A stretch of 63,866 nucleotides of DNA from Nonomuraea cavernae (GTDB lineage Bacteria > Actinomycetota > Actinomycetes > Streptosporangiales > Streptosporangiaceae): NCBI RefSeq assembly GCF_014646355.1, contig NZ_BMNH01000038.1, forward strand, positions 1 to 63,866, given 5' to 3'. Below the pieces are notes generated by a model, which saw only the letters and a program-made list of their open reading frames with translations, was not told the DNA's origin and ran no database searches. The translations under genes were made by a program, and so were the position numbers. Below, piece after piece: positions 1 to 8,225 of this stretch (positions within the stretch are counted from its first letter, which is position 1; the number at the start of each line of letters is the position of its first letter).

Positions 1-13
1 GTAAGACCAGACC

Positions 14-126
14 GGCCGCGCGTCAGCGCGGCCAGGGCGGCACGGTCGGCGAAGCAGGTAGCCACAGAAGTGCCGCCTAAGCGGCACAGGCTGAATCCTC
101 GGCCTTCAGGCCGGGGAGCGCGTCAA
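14..126 (+). mobile_element. Right end of IS200/IS605-type element with TnpB omega-RNA-like 3' end
   Basis: Three stem-loops run toward a sharp boundary: GGCCGCGC/GCGCGGCC (14-21 with 26-33, GTCA loop), GTGCCGC/GCGGCAC (70-76 with 81-87) and CCTCGGCC/GGCCGGGG (97-104 with 109-116, TTCA loop). The last hairpin is followed by GAGCGCGTCAA, ending near 126. This layout (GAATC, GC hairpin with TTCA loop, GGGGAG, then TCAA) is what I know from right ends of IS605/IS1341-like elements, where the transposon end doubles as the 3' scaffold of the TnpB guide RNA and the flanking DNA is the guide. The tnpB gene would lie left of the window on the + strand. Boundaries and family are inferred from pattern only. 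Confidence 0.65.
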
Positions 127-243
127 CGTCTCCGCCTCGACCGGAAGCCGCCCGACCTCGACGACCCCCGCCCGCCGTCCGCCGCCCACCTGGTGGTCTC
201 ACTCGAACGACCGGAGGAGCCCCCGGTGCCGCCGTCGAGGTGA
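127..243 (+). pseudogene. Possible 3' tail of a gene interrupted by the IS605-type element
   Basis: Immediately after the element end, one + frame stays open to a TGA at 241-243 and uses GC-rich third positions. It reads as a Pro/Arg-rich C-terminus containing HLVVSLERPEEPP. No start codon or upstream part is present, as expected if the element landed inside a gene. I cannot identify the parent protein, and random GC-rich DNA can also stay open this long. The bases just after 126 would be the guide segment of the element's RNA. Confidence 0.3.
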
Positions 244-244
244 G

Positions 245-781
245 TCACGCGGAGGGGATGCGTTCCAGGAGGCTCTGCATGTCGTCGGCGTGCTCCTCCT
301 CCTTGGCGAGCAGTTCCTCGAACACGCGCCGGGTGGTGATGTCGCGGTCGCCCAGCCACTGGATGATCTCCGTGTAGCTGGCGACCGCGATGCGTTCGGC
401 GACCAGGTCCTCCTTGATCATGTCGATCAGGCCGAGGCTCTCGTCGTACTGGGAGTGGGCGCGGGTGGTCAACGTGTCGGGGTTGAAGTCGGGCTTCCCG
501 CCCAGCTGGACGATCCGGGCCGCCAGCTTGTCGGCGTGCTGTTGCTCCTCGCCGGCATGCTCCAGGAACTCCTGGGCCACGGACTCCGACTGGATCCCGG
601 AGGCGGTGTAGTAATGGCGCTTGTAGCGCAGGACGCAGACGAGTTCGGTGGCCAGGGCCTCGTTGCACACCTGGATGACGCGTTCCAGGTCGGCGCCGTA
701 CGCGTCGGTGATGGGGCCCTTGTCGATCTCGGCGCGGGCGCGCTCGCGGATGGTCTTGATGTCGGTCAGGAACTCAGCCAT
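245..781 (-). CDS. Bacterioferritin / ferritin-like protein
   Basis: 178-aa four-helix ferritin-like protein expected to oxidise and store iron in the cytoplasm. Metal-ligand signatures are visible: a first glutamate near ATELVCVLRYKRH, then EEQQHAD, AERIAVASYTE and EEEHADD, giving the paired E...ExxH pattern of the diiron centre. I chose the ATG at 781 because GGAGG lies just upstream; an in-frame start at 829 would add 16 unconserved residues. The sequence matches the Dps-like/bacterioferritin group common in actinomycetes. It is monocistronic, reading toward the IS605-type element end. The 386 bases upstream hold a palindrome (1083-1097) but no gene I can support. Confidence 0.9.
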   Translation of the reverse strand: MAEFLTDIKTIRERARAEIDKGPITDAYGADLERVIQVCNEALATELVCVLRYKRHYYTASGIQSESVAQEFLEHAGEEQQHADKLAARIVQLGGKPDFNPDTLTTRAHSQYDESLGLIDMIKEDLVAERIAVASYTEIIQWLGDRDITTRRVFEELLAKEEEHADDMQSLLERIPSA

Positions 782-1082
782 GTCGGCCTCCTGCCCACTG
801 GGTGGCTGAAGACGCGCCTTGGATGACAAAGAGCGGTCACTTCCGGCCTCGGGGCAAACGTCGCGAACGGCCTTCCAGAGGCTGTTACTGGTCGGTAATT
901 AGCCGTGTTTAATGTTCAACCAAAGTCGCCATCCCCGCTGGTGGCGGCAGTTGCGGGCGAAGGCGGCGCGCGGGGCCGGTTATGGCGCCTTCTGTATGGA
1001 CCGCGTCGAAGATTGTTTGCAGGCCATTTACCGCTAATGCGCAACCGGCCTTTCTTCCTGGGGCCGCCGGTCAAGTCTCATT

Positions 1083-1097
1083 TAATCGGGCCGATTA
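1083..1097. promoter_or_regulatory. 15-bp perfect palindrome, candidate operator
   Basis: TAATCGG-G-CCGATTA is a perfect inverted repeat in the otherwise gene-free 782-1166 stretch, about 70 bp upstream of the small Cys-rich ORF and the ABC exporter. It is AT-richer than its surroundings, like a repressor site. No adjacent regulator gene explains it, so the cognate protein is unknown. Confidence 0.4.
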
Positions 1098-1166
1098 GTA
1101 GTGATTTGTGTCCTTATGGGTGCTAGCGTCCTTTTTGGAAAGATCCTCACCACTGGAGGAGGAGAA

Positions 1167-1280
1167 ATGGCTCGCAACGGATTCCAGGCATGCGGTTGGA
1201 GGCGTGGCTGCGGATGCCGCCGACGCCGCTGGTGCGGAGGCGGCTGTGGCTGCGGATGGCGCCGGCGGTGGTGGTGGTAG
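1167..1280 (+). CDS. Cys/Gly/Arg/Trp-rich 37-aa mini-peptide (leader peptide or peptide precursor)
   Basis: The ATG at 1167 follows a very strong ribosome site (GGAGGAGGAG, 5-6 nt away). The 37-residue product has a short normal N-terminus (MARNGFQACG) and then mostly Cys, Gly, Arg and Trp, with CGC motifs and three Trp codons just before TAG. No known family is recognised. Its stop overlaps a run of GTG codons in the exporter frame and lies 11 nt before a 13-bp perfect hairpin. It could be a regulatory leader peptide whose translation controls the exporter, or a ribosomal-peptide precursor exported by it; no modifying enzyme is adjacent. The ORF is short, so reality rests mainly on the ribosome site. 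Confidence 0.5.
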   Translation: MARNGFQACGWRRGCGCRRRRWCGGGCGCGWRRRWWW

Positions 1281-3064
1281 CAAGAACACGTGAGAGCCGG
1301 CGGGTCACCCGCCGGCTCTCGTTCTCGCCGTCCGGCAGGGGAGACCGCGCGCCGCTCGCGCCGGCGGTCACTCTGCGCCGGACCTTCCGGGAGTTCTGGC
1401 CCGGGACTCGCGGCCTGCGCCGGCTGTTCGCGGCCGGCGCGGTGTTCGCGATCCTGGCAGCGCTCTGCGAGGTCGCCGCGATCGGCCTGTTCGGCCACAT
1501 CACCGACGAGGTGCTCACCACCAGGAACCTGGCGGCCTTCTGGGCTCCCGCGTCCATGTGGCTCGGGCTCGCCGCCGTCGCCGGCCTCGCCTCCTTCGGG
1601 GGTACGTACCTGACGGCCCTCGGCGCCGAACGCTTCCTGCTGAAACTGCGCGACCGGGTGTTCGCGCACGTCCAGACGCTGACACCGGACTATTTCGAGA
1701 ACCGGCGGCTCGGCGACCTGATGGCCAGGCTGACCGACGACATCGAGGCCATCGAGGAGCTCGTCGGCTCCGGCGTGGTCAAACTGATCACCACGGTCGC
1801 CAGCGTGGTCTTCTTCGCCGGTGCCGCGTTCTACGTCCGGTGGGACCTCGCGCTGGTCACCCTGGCGCTGGTCCCCGCGTTCCTCCTGGTCTCGAAGATC
1901 TTCGCGAGCAGGTTCAGGACGGCCGCCGCGCGCGAGCGCCGCAGCAACGGCGCCATGAACAGCGTCATCGAGGAGAGCCTGGCCAACCAGCCGCTGGTGC
2001 AGGCCTACAACCGTCAGAACAACGAGTCGGTACGCCTGAACCGCGAGGGCCAGGGCTGGCTGCGGGCCAACCTGTCACAGGCCTGGCTGTCCGGCATGTA
2101 CGGCCCCCTCGTCCAGGTGCTCGAAACCGTCTGCCTGATCATCGTCCTCGGCTTCGGCGCCTGGCAGATCGCCCAAGGACGCCTCACCCTGGGCGGCCTG
2201 CTCGCCTTCGCCGCCTACCTGGCGATGCTCTACCCGGCGGTGCAGAGCCTGGGGCAGATCGCGCTCACCGTGTCGGAGGCGGCGGCGGGCTCCGACCGGG
2301 TCCTGGAGATCCTCGACGCCCGGCCGGCCGTCACCGACCGCCCCGTCGCTGTGCCGCTCATCTCCCGCAGCCGCGGCCGCGTGGAGTTCGACGACATCGG
2401 CTTCACCTATCCGAACCGCAGGAGGCCGACCCTGTCACACCTGTCCTTCGTCGCCGAACCCGGCGAGCTCATCGTCTGCACCGGGCCGAGCGGATCGGGC
2501 AAGTCCACGCTGACCAAGCTGCTGCTCAGGTTCTACGAGCCGAGCGCGGGGCGCATCCTGCTGGACGGCGTCGACATCCGCGACGTGACCCGGGCCTCGC
2601 TGCGGGAGAACGTCACGATCCTGCACCAGGAGAGCATGCTGTTCTCGGGCAGCGTGCGCGAGAACATCGCCTACGGCCGCTCCGGCGCGTCGCTCGACGA
2701 CGTGATCAGGGCGGCGGAACTGGCCGGGGTGCACGACTTCATCTCCACGCTGCCGCGCGGCTACGAGACTCCGCTCGGCCAGCGCGGCCGGCTCGTCTCC
2801 GGCGGCCAGCGGCAACGCATCGCCATCGCCAGGGCACTGCTGCGCGACGCGCCCGTCCTCGTCCTCGACGAGCCGATGACCGGGCTGGACGAGGCGACCG
2901 CCGCCCGTGTCATGGCGCCGCTGCGGCGGCTCATGGCCGGCCGGACCACGATCCTCATCACGCACGACCTGCGCCACGTACCGGTGGAGGCGCGCCGGAT
3001 CGTGCTGGAGCCGACCCGGCGCGTGGACCGCATCCGGATCCGACGCCTCGGCGTCCCGGTCTGA
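1274..3064 (+). CDS. ABC exporter, fused permease-ATPase
   Basis: Half-transporter of the type IV exporter fold: six membrane helices, then an NBD. Walker A is GPSGSGKST, the signature VSGGQRQRIAIARALL, Walker B VLVLDEP, D-loop TGLDE and H-loop ITHD, all canonical, so a homodimer is expected. Exporter-like homology starts only near 1370, but no ATG, GTG or TTG lies in frame between there and 1277. I therefore place the start at the GTG codons 1268-1276, which overlap the stop of the mini-peptide (GTGGTAG) and suggest translational coupling; ATG 1190 is the alternative. A 13-bp hairpin sits inside the first codons. Substrate unknown; peptide or drug export is inferred from family and neighbour. 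Confidence 0.85.
   Translation: MVARTRESRRVTRRLSFSPSGRGDRAPLAPAVTLRRTFREFWPGTRGLRRLFAAGAVFAILAALCEVAAIGLFGHITDEVLTTRNLAAFWAPASMWLGLAAVAGLASFGGTYLTALGAERFLLKLRDRVFAHVQTLTPDYFENRRLGDLMARLTDDIEAIEELVGSGVVKLITTVASVVFFAGAAFYVRWDLALVTLALVPAFLLVSKIFASRFRTAAARERRSNGAMNSVIEESLANQPLVQAYNRQNNESVRLNREGQGWLRANLSQAWLSGMYGPLVQVLETVCLIIVLGFGAWQIAQGRLTLGGLLAFAAYLAMLYPAVQSLGQIALTVSEAAAGSDRVLEILDARPAVTDRPVAVPLISRSRGRVEFDDIGFTYPNRRRPTLSHLSFVAEPGELIVCTGPSGSGKSTLTKLLLRFYEPSAGRILLDGVDIRDVTRASLRENVTILHQESMLFSGSVRENIAYGRSGASLDDVIRAAELAGVHDFISTLPRGYETPLGQRGRLVSGGQRQRIAIARALLRDAPVLVLDEPMTGLDEATAARVMAPLRRLMAGRTTILITHDLRHVPVEARRIVLEPTRRVDRIRIRRLGVPV
1292..1320 (+). terminator. Perfect 13-bp hairpin between mini-peptide and exporter body
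   Basis: GAGAGCCGGCGGG (1292-1304), loop TCA, CCCGCCGGCTCTC (1308-1320). The very tight loop and perfect GC stem would make a stable RNA structure 11 nt after the mini-peptide stop. No T-run follows, so it could be a factor-dependent terminator, an attenuator read through depending on translation of the peptide, or a structure that tunes exporter translation. Confidence 0.6.
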
Positions 3065-3069
3065 GCACC

Positions 3070-3119
3070 GCCCGGCAGACGGGGACCGGCCTGAACACTG
3101 TCCGGTCCCCGCGCCGGGC
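3070..3119. terminator. Bidirectional terminator between convergent genes
   Basis: Nested inverted repeats fill the 60-bp gap between the exporter and the convergent 523-aa gene: GCCCGGC (3070-3076) pairs with GCCGGGC (3113-3119), and GGGGACCGG (3081-3089) with CCGGTCCCC (3102-3110). Confidence 0.7.
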
Positions 3120-3124
3120 AGGAG

Positions 3125-4696
3125 TCAGGGGGCTGCCTGGGTCATCCACCAGCGGTCGGAGGAGCGCCGCACCTGTTCGAGCGGCACCTCCACCCGGGTG
3201 CCCGGCGGCGTCTCCCCGCCGAGCCCGGTCAACCGGCGCACCATGGCCCTCCCCATGCGGCTGTGCGGCATCGTGAAGGCCAGCCTGTCGACGCCGGCGG
3301 CTCGCAGCTCATGCCAGAGCCGCAGCGCCGTTCGCACGGCGGCATGCTCCCCCCGCCTGTCGGGCCGGATCACGAAGACGCTCACGTCACAGGTGCCGGG
3401 CTCGGGCCGATGGAGCCGGGCGGCGATGACACCGATCAACCTTCTGTGCCGGTCCCTGTGTGCGGGCCTGTTGACCACCAGCAGCACGCGCGTGGCCGCA
3501 CGCTCTCCCGTGAGAATCTCGCGCAGGACATCTCGTTCGGCATGCTCGCCCGCGGCGTCCAGAGCGGCGATCATCGACAGCATCTCGGGCTCGTCGTACG
3601 GCTCGTAGTCCCGCACGATGTGTCCGTTGTTGTGTTCGATCTCCAGGTAGGCATCGTCCGCGCAGGGCGCATGGGGCGGATGCCGCCGGGTGCAGCGCGG
3701 GTCCCAGTGGAACGCGTAATGGATCAGCGAAGCGGCCAGGCCGGGATGAGCCGCCGCCCAGATGTCGTCGAACAGGAACCACTGCCGGTGGCCGAACGGC
3801 TCATCGGTGTGAACGCACATCTGGGCCAGGTGGTCGCCGACGTGGATGAGCGAGCGGCCAGGGTCGCGACCGTACGCCGGGGTGAAGCCGTCAAGCAGGC
3901 GCAGCGCCCGCGCGTGTGCCCGCGGGTGCGGATAGGCCAGCGCCGCCCGGCGACGCCGGTGAACGCCGATGATCTCGTCCTCCGTCGTCGGCCATCTGTT
4001 GCGGCGCTCCAGCGCGGGGCCGATCAGATCTTCGCCCGGGGCCGTCAGTGCCCGTAGTGCCAGCATCTCGCCGCTCCAACGCTCAGGGTCAGCGTCACTC
4101 TCGCGCAGGGCCGTCGCCAGCTCCGGCAGCCGAACGCCGGGGAAGGCCGTGGACCGAACCCCGCCCACGCTCCGATCGCCGTCTTCGAAATCGAGGACGA
4201 CCGCGTACGTCACCCCGTCGCCTCCTTCGCGGCCGAGGTCGACGGTGTTGGGGGACACCGGAGGCTCGAAGGGCCGGCCCGGGCCGTCCGCGGCATCCGG
4301 CAGGAGCCGCCCCTGGTGAACCGGATACGACCAGCGATCAGGCTCCGCGGACACGAGCGCGTCGTCCACGAAGTAGTACGCGAGTTTCACCTCGTCGTCG
4401 TTGGTGAGGACACGGACGCTGTGGTCGTCCACGCGCAGGTCTTCCTCGTAGTGGAGGTGATGCCGCATCAGCCGGCGCAGGTCGGCCATGCTCGTGGGCG
4501 CGGGCTCTCCGGTCTCGAAGACGCTGTAAAGGCCATAGACGTCCGCGCCGAGCTCGCGACGCACCCACTCATGGGCGTCCTCCCGAGCGGCCTCGTCCCA
4601 GGAGCGGCGAAACCAGTCGAGGACGGTGACACCGGGAAAGTGCCGAGCGTGCTTGCTGAGCGGGCCGGCGTACCAACTGCGATAGACGAAGTGCAT
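3125..4696 (-). CDS. Uncharacterised 523-aa soluble protein
   Basis: I do not recognise this family. The protein has no signal peptide or membrane segment and is rich in His, Arg, Asp and Glu, with acidic and aromatic stretches such as WFLFDDIWAAAHPG and YLEIEHNNGHIVRDYEP. The last third contains a GNAT-like alternation (TRVLLVVNRP, RLIGVIAARLHRP, RLAFTMPHSRMG) that might be an acyltransferase fold, but the match is weak. The ATG at 4696 follows GAGGACAGGA. It stands alone, convergent with the exporter and divergent from the PhoX-like gene; the 208-bp gap to that gene holds no other ORF. Confidence 0.7.
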   Translation of the reverse strand: MHFVYRSWYAGPLSKHARHFPGVTVLDWFRRSWDEAAREDAHEWVRRELGADVYGLYSVFETGEPAPTSMADLRRLMRHHLHYEEDLRVDDHSVRVLTNDDEVKLAYYFVDDALVSAEPDRWSYPVHQGRLLPDAADGPGRPFEPPVSPNTVDLGREGGDGVTYAVVLDFEDGDRSVGGVRSTAFPGVRLPELATALRESDADPERWSGEMLALRALTAPGEDLIGPALERRNRWPTTEDEIIGVHRRRRAALAYPHPRAHARALRLLDGFTPAYGRDPGRSLIHVGDHLAQMCVHTDEPFGHRQWFLFDDIWAAAHPGLAASLIHYAFHWDPRCTRRHPPHAPCADDAYLEIEHNNGHIVRDYEPYDEPEMLSMIAALDAAGEHAERDVLREILTGERAATRVLLVVNRPAHRDRHRRLIGVIAARLHRPEPGTCDVSVFVIRPDRRGEHAAVRTALRLWHELRAAGVDRLAFTMPHSRMGRAMVRRLTGLGGETPPGTRVEVPLEQVRRSSDRWWMTQAAP

Positions 4697-4904
4697 CCGC
4701 GTCCTGTCCTCGGCACGTTTGCCGCGATCCTGGCAGATCGCTCCGACATTTCCCCGGTTCCTTGACGTCGGACGCTCACAGCCGCCGGGCGGCTATGTGA
4801 TGGGTCACAAGAATGGCCGCCGCGATTTACCGCGCCGCCCAATTCACGGACGGGGGGCGGCGACGGATGGTGTGGGAGAACTCCACTGATCACGGGAGAT
4901 TCCC

Positions 4905-6014
4905 ATGGAGCGACGCACCTTCCTCTTCGCCATGTCCGCCGCCGCCTTCTCGGGTTCGCTGTGGCAGGCCGCGGCACCCGCCTGGGCCGGAGTGAGTCCG
5001 TACGGACCACTCGGCCCGCCCGACGCCAACGGGATGGCCCTGCCCGCCGGCTTCACCAGCCGGGTCGTGGCCCGCACGGGCCAGTCGGTGGGCGGCATCC
5101 TGTGGCATCCCGCCCCCGACGGCGGCGCCTGCTTCGCCAACGGCACCGGCTGGATCTACGTGTCCAACTCCGAGGTCCCGCTGATCGGCGGCGCGTCGGC
5201 GCTGAGGTTCCGGGCCGACGGCTCGATCGAGCGGGCGTACCGGATCCTCAACAACACCAACATCAACTGCGCGGGCGGCGCGACGCCGTGGAACACCTGG
5301 CTGTCGTGCGAGGAGATCTTCCGCGGCCGGGTCTACGAGACCGACCCGTACGGCGTCCGCTCCGCCCAGGCGCGCTCGGCGATGGGCCGGTTCAAGCACG
5401 AGGCGGCGGCCTGCGACCCCGACCACCAGGTCATCTACCTCACCGAGGACGAGAGCGACGGCTGCCTCTACCGGTTCCGCCCCAACACCTGGGGTGACCT
5501 GTCCAGCGGCCGGCTCGACGTGCTGTGCGAGGGCGTCGTGTGGCGTCAGGTCCCCGACCCGTCGCCCGGCGTGTTCGAGCGGCAGACCCGGCACCAGGTG
5601 AGCTCCGCCCTGCACTTCGACGGCGGCGAAGGCTGCCACTACGCCGCCGGCGTCTGCTACTTCACGGCCAAGGGCGACCGCAAGGTCTGGGCGTACGACG
5701 CGGTCGCCGGCACGCTCTCCGCGATCTACGCGGGAGGAGGCACTCTCGACGGCGTCGACAACATCACCGGCACCCGCGGAGGCGACCTCTACGTCGCCGA
5801 GGACGGCGGCAACATGGAGATCAACATCATCACTCCGGACCGGATCGTCGCACCGGTCATGCGGCTCGACGGTCACGGCAGCTCCGAGATCACCGGTCCC
5901 GCGTTCTCTCCCGACGGCTCGCGCCTGTACTTCTCCTCGCAGCGCGGGACCAGTGGAGAGACGGCGGGCACGGGCGGCGTCACCTACGAAGTCACCGGCC
6001 CCTTCCGACGTTAG
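4905..6014 (+). CDS. Secreted PhoX-family (DUF839) phosphatase-like protein
   Basis: 369-aa exported protein. The N-terminus MERRTFLFAMSAAAFSGS has a twin-arginine pair before a hydrophobic stretch and an AWA cleavage site, so Tat export is likely. The body matches the DUF839/PhoX beta-propeller group: a surface-strand phrase WIYVSNSEVPLIGG, the segment INCAGGATPWNTWLSCEE typical of these proteins, and YLTEDE later. PhoX enzymes are Ca/Fe-dependent phosphatases, but many actinomycete DUF839 proteins are untested and this one is shorter than classic PhoX (over 500 aa). It sits 9 bp upstream of the SGNH hydrolase gene, suggesting one transcript for two exported hydrolases. Confidence 0.85.
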   Translation: MERRTFLFAMSAAAFSGSLWQAAAPAWAGVSPYGPLGPPDANGMALPAGFTSRVVARTGQSVGGILWHPAPDGGACFANGTGWIYVSNSEVPLIGGASALRFRADGSIERAYRILNNTNINCAGGATPWNTWLSCEEIFRGRVYETDPYGVRSAQARSAMGRFKHEAAACDPDHQVIYLTEDESDGCLYRFRPNTWGDLSSGRLDVLCEGVVWRQVPDPSPGVFERQTRHQVSSALHFDGGEGCHYAAGVCYFTAKGDRKVWAYDAVAGTLSAIYAGGGTLDGVDNITGTRGGDLYVAEDGGNMEINIITPDRIVAPVMRLDGHGSSEITGPAFSPDGSRLYFSSQRGTSGETAGTGGVTYEVTGPFRR

Positions 6015-6023
6015 GGAGTCACC

Positions 6024-6872
6024 ATGTTCCGCCGATTAACGCTCCTCGCCACCTCCTGCCTGCTCGCGCTCAGCCTCACGCCCGTGGCGCACGCCGCCGC
6101 CGCCGAGTCGTACGTCGCCCTCGGTGACTCGGCCGCCGCCGGGCCGCTCATCCCCAACCAGATCCTGCCCGAGCTGGGTTGCTTCCGCTCCGACCGCAAC
6201 TACGCCCACCTGACCTCGCAGAACCTCGGCGGCTCCCTGAAGGACGTCACCTGCTCGGGAGCCAAGACCAGGCACATGTACGAGTCGCAGGAGACCGACC
6301 TCGGCTCGGTGCCGCCGCAGCTCAACGCGCTGTCGTCGAGCACCAGCCTGGTGACCGTGCACATCGGCGCCAACGACGTCGGCCTGACCGGCTTCATCGA
6401 GGACTGCCTCAACCTGCTGCTGCCCGGCGACCCCTGCAACGACGACTACCAGCAGAACGGGCGCGACTCCTGGCGTGACGCCACCGACGCGCTCCGGCCG
6501 AAGATCGACCAGGTGATCCGCGACATCCGGGCGCGTGCCCCGCAGGCCAGGGTGTACGTGGTCGGCTACGCCACCTACGCGCCGGTCAACGGCTGCTGGC
6601 CGAGGGTGCCGGTGTTCAAGGCCGACGCCAACTACATCCGCGCCACCATCGCCTACTTCAACCTCATGCTCGCCCAGCAGGCCGCGGCCCAGGGCGTGGG
6701 CTTCATCGACCTGCAGACGCCCAGCGAGGGCCACGACCCGTGCAAGTCGTCCGGCGTCCGCTGGATCGAGCCGTACATCCCGACGACCCCGGCCACTCCC
6801 TTCCACCCCAACGCGCTCGGCATGCGCAACTTCGCGACCATCGTCACCGCGGCCGTGCGCGCGGCCGTATAA
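6024..6872 (+). CDS. Secreted SGNH/GDSL-type esterase-lipase
   Basis: 282 aa with a Sec signal peptide ending near VAHAAAA. SGNH blocks are in order: block I YVALGDSAAAG (nucleophile Ser), CSGAKT, block III HIGANDVGLTGF (Asn), and block V FHPNALGMRNFA (catalytic His, normally D/HxxH). Several cysteines (CFRSD, CSGA, CLNLLLPGDPC, CWPR, CKSS) fit the disulfide-stabilised Streptomyces-type lipases. Expected to hydrolyse acyl esters outside the cell. Start at ATG 6024 after GGGAG; convergent with the PucR gene 17 bp away. Confidence 0.92.
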   Translation: MFRRLTLLATSCLLALSLTPVAHAAAAESYVALGDSAAAGPLIPNQILPELGCFRSDRNYAHLTSQNLGGSLKDVTCSGAKTRHMYESQETDLGSVPPQLNALSSSTSLVTVHIGANDVGLTGFIEDCLNLLLPGDPCNDDYQQNGRDSWRDATDALRPKIDQVIRDIRARAPQARVYVVGYATYAPVNGCWPRVPVFKADANYIRATIAYFNLMLAQQAAAQGVGFIDLQTPSEGHDPCKSSGVRWIEPYIPTTPATPFHPNALGMRNFATIVTAAVRAAV

Positions 6873-6889
6873 GCCCGTACAGCACGAGG

Positions 6890-8071
6890 TCAGCGTCCTC
6901 TGGCGCGGCGCGCGGCCAGCGCCGCGCCGATGGACTGCAGATCCGCCGGGTCGACCGGGTCCAGCCCGGTGAGGCTCACGGCCCGGCGGAGCCGGTAGTC
7001 GACCGTGTTGGGGTGCACGTGCAGCAGCTCGGCCGTACGCCTGCGGTCCAGCCCGGTCTCCAGGTAGACGGTGAGGGTGCGCAGCAGGTCGGGGTTGCCG
7101 GTCAGCGGGTCGAGCAGCCCGGCCAGGTGCTCCGTCGCCTCGCTCGGCCGGGTCAGCTGATACTCCAGCAGCACGTCGGCCAGCCGGTAGAGCCCCGGCG
7201 GATGCTGGAAGAGCTGGACCACGTCGAGGACCTCCTGGGTCAGCCGGGCGGCGTCCGCCACACCCTCCGGCGGGACGACCTCGCCCGCGGCCCGCACCTC
7301 CACCCCGGCCGCCTCGCCCATCCCGGCCACCAGAGCCTCGGCCGAGCACCAGTCGAGGTCGGGCACGAAGATCAGCCCGCCGCCCGGATCCAGCAGTGAC
7401 AGCACCGGCTCGGCGGCGAACTTCTGCACCGAGTCGCCGATCCGGCGCAGCTTGCGCCGCCCCGCCACCGCCCCCGACCGCTCGTCGGGGTGGAAGCCGA
7501 ACGTCACGCTCAGCACCAGATAGCGGGCGGCGAACCGGATGCCGGCCGTGGCCAGCGGCTCGCCGCTGAGCAGCGCCGAGACGGCGGCGTGCCGGGCGTG
7601 CTGGTCCTGGCTGACCAGGCTCTCGCGTTCGCTCTGGTAGGCGCCGCACACGGCGGCCGTCACGGACTCGATGTAGCGGAGCATCAGCCGGCCGGCGTCC
7701 AGCGCGTCGGGCAGATCCTCCTGGCAGGCGTCGGCGAACACGTGATCCCAGATCCGGCCCGCCCCCAGATGGTAGGCGGCCAGGATCGCCTCGACCGGCA
7801 CGCCCTCCTGCGCCCTGCGCGCCGCCGACCTGCGCAGCGGCTCCAGCTCGGCCGAGGTGGGCGCCCGGCGGTCGCGGAACATCCGGGCGACCAGCCTCAG
7901 GTTGTGCACGGTGATCCGCTCGATGTCGCCCGCGATCTCCTCGGCGGGTAACTGGCGGTAGACGGGGATCTCCTCGACGAACGAGCGGACGAGCTCCCGG
8001 GCCAGGCTCACCGCCTTCCGGTCCAGGAGTTCGTGTACGGCCCGCCCGGCCAGGGTGAGCGCTTCGGCCAT
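6890..8071 (-). CDS. PucR-family transcriptional regulator
   Basis: 393-aa regulator. The C-terminus has the PucR helix-turn-helix (TVYLETGLDRRRTAELL then HVHPNTVDYRLRR) and the central part a GGDEF-like PucR domain. The N-terminal helical region (EEIAGDIERITVHNLRLV, EAILAAYHLGAGRIWDHV) resembles the RsbT-co-antagonist-like domain often found in actinomycete PucR proteins. I chose ATG 8071 because CGGGAG precedes it; an upstream in-frame start at 8170 lacks a site. No obvious target gene is adjacent apart from the convergent lipase and the GbsR/hydrolase pair. Confidence 0.88.
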   Translation of the reverse strand: MAEALTLAGRAVHELLDRKAVSLARELVRSFVEEIPVYRQLPAEEIAGDIERITVHNLRLVARMFRDRRAPTSAELEPLRRSAARRAQEGVPVEAILAAYHLGAGRIWDHVFADACQEDLPDALDAGRLMLRYIESVTAAVCGAYQSERESLVSQDQHARHAAVSALLSGEPLATAGIRFAARYLVLSVTFGFHPDERSGAVAGRRKLRRIGDSVQKFAAEPVLSLLDPGGGLIFVPDLDWCSAEALVAGMGEAAGVEVRAAGEVVPPEGVADAARLTQEVLDVVQLFQHPPGLYRLADVLLEYQLTRPSEATEHLAGLLDPLTGNPDLLRTLTVYLETGLDRRRTAELLHVHPNTVDYRLRRAVSLTGLDPVDPADLQSIGAALAARRARGR

Positions 8072-8225
8072 CGTCGCTCCCGAAGGTCGTTCTGAAGGTC
8101 GTTGCTTACGCCCATCCAGTAAGGCAGAACCACGACTCCCCGTCACGACCCAGGTAAGACCAGGACTCAACCCACAACCCCGGACATATCTGGCAAGCGC
8201 CGACGAACTCGTTCACCCGGGCCCC

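Noticed and set aside
1167..1320. trp-type attenuator (tandem Trp codons before a hairpin)
   Set aside because: Downstream gene is an exporter, not tryptophan biosynthesis, and no alternative antiterminator pairing was seen; kept only as general leader/attenuation idea.
1558..3276. Long Arg/Pro-rich frame on the + strand over the ABC exporter
   Set aside because: Shadow frame of a GC-rich gene; low-complexity Arg/Ala/Pro composition and no domain, while the other frame has all ABC motifs.
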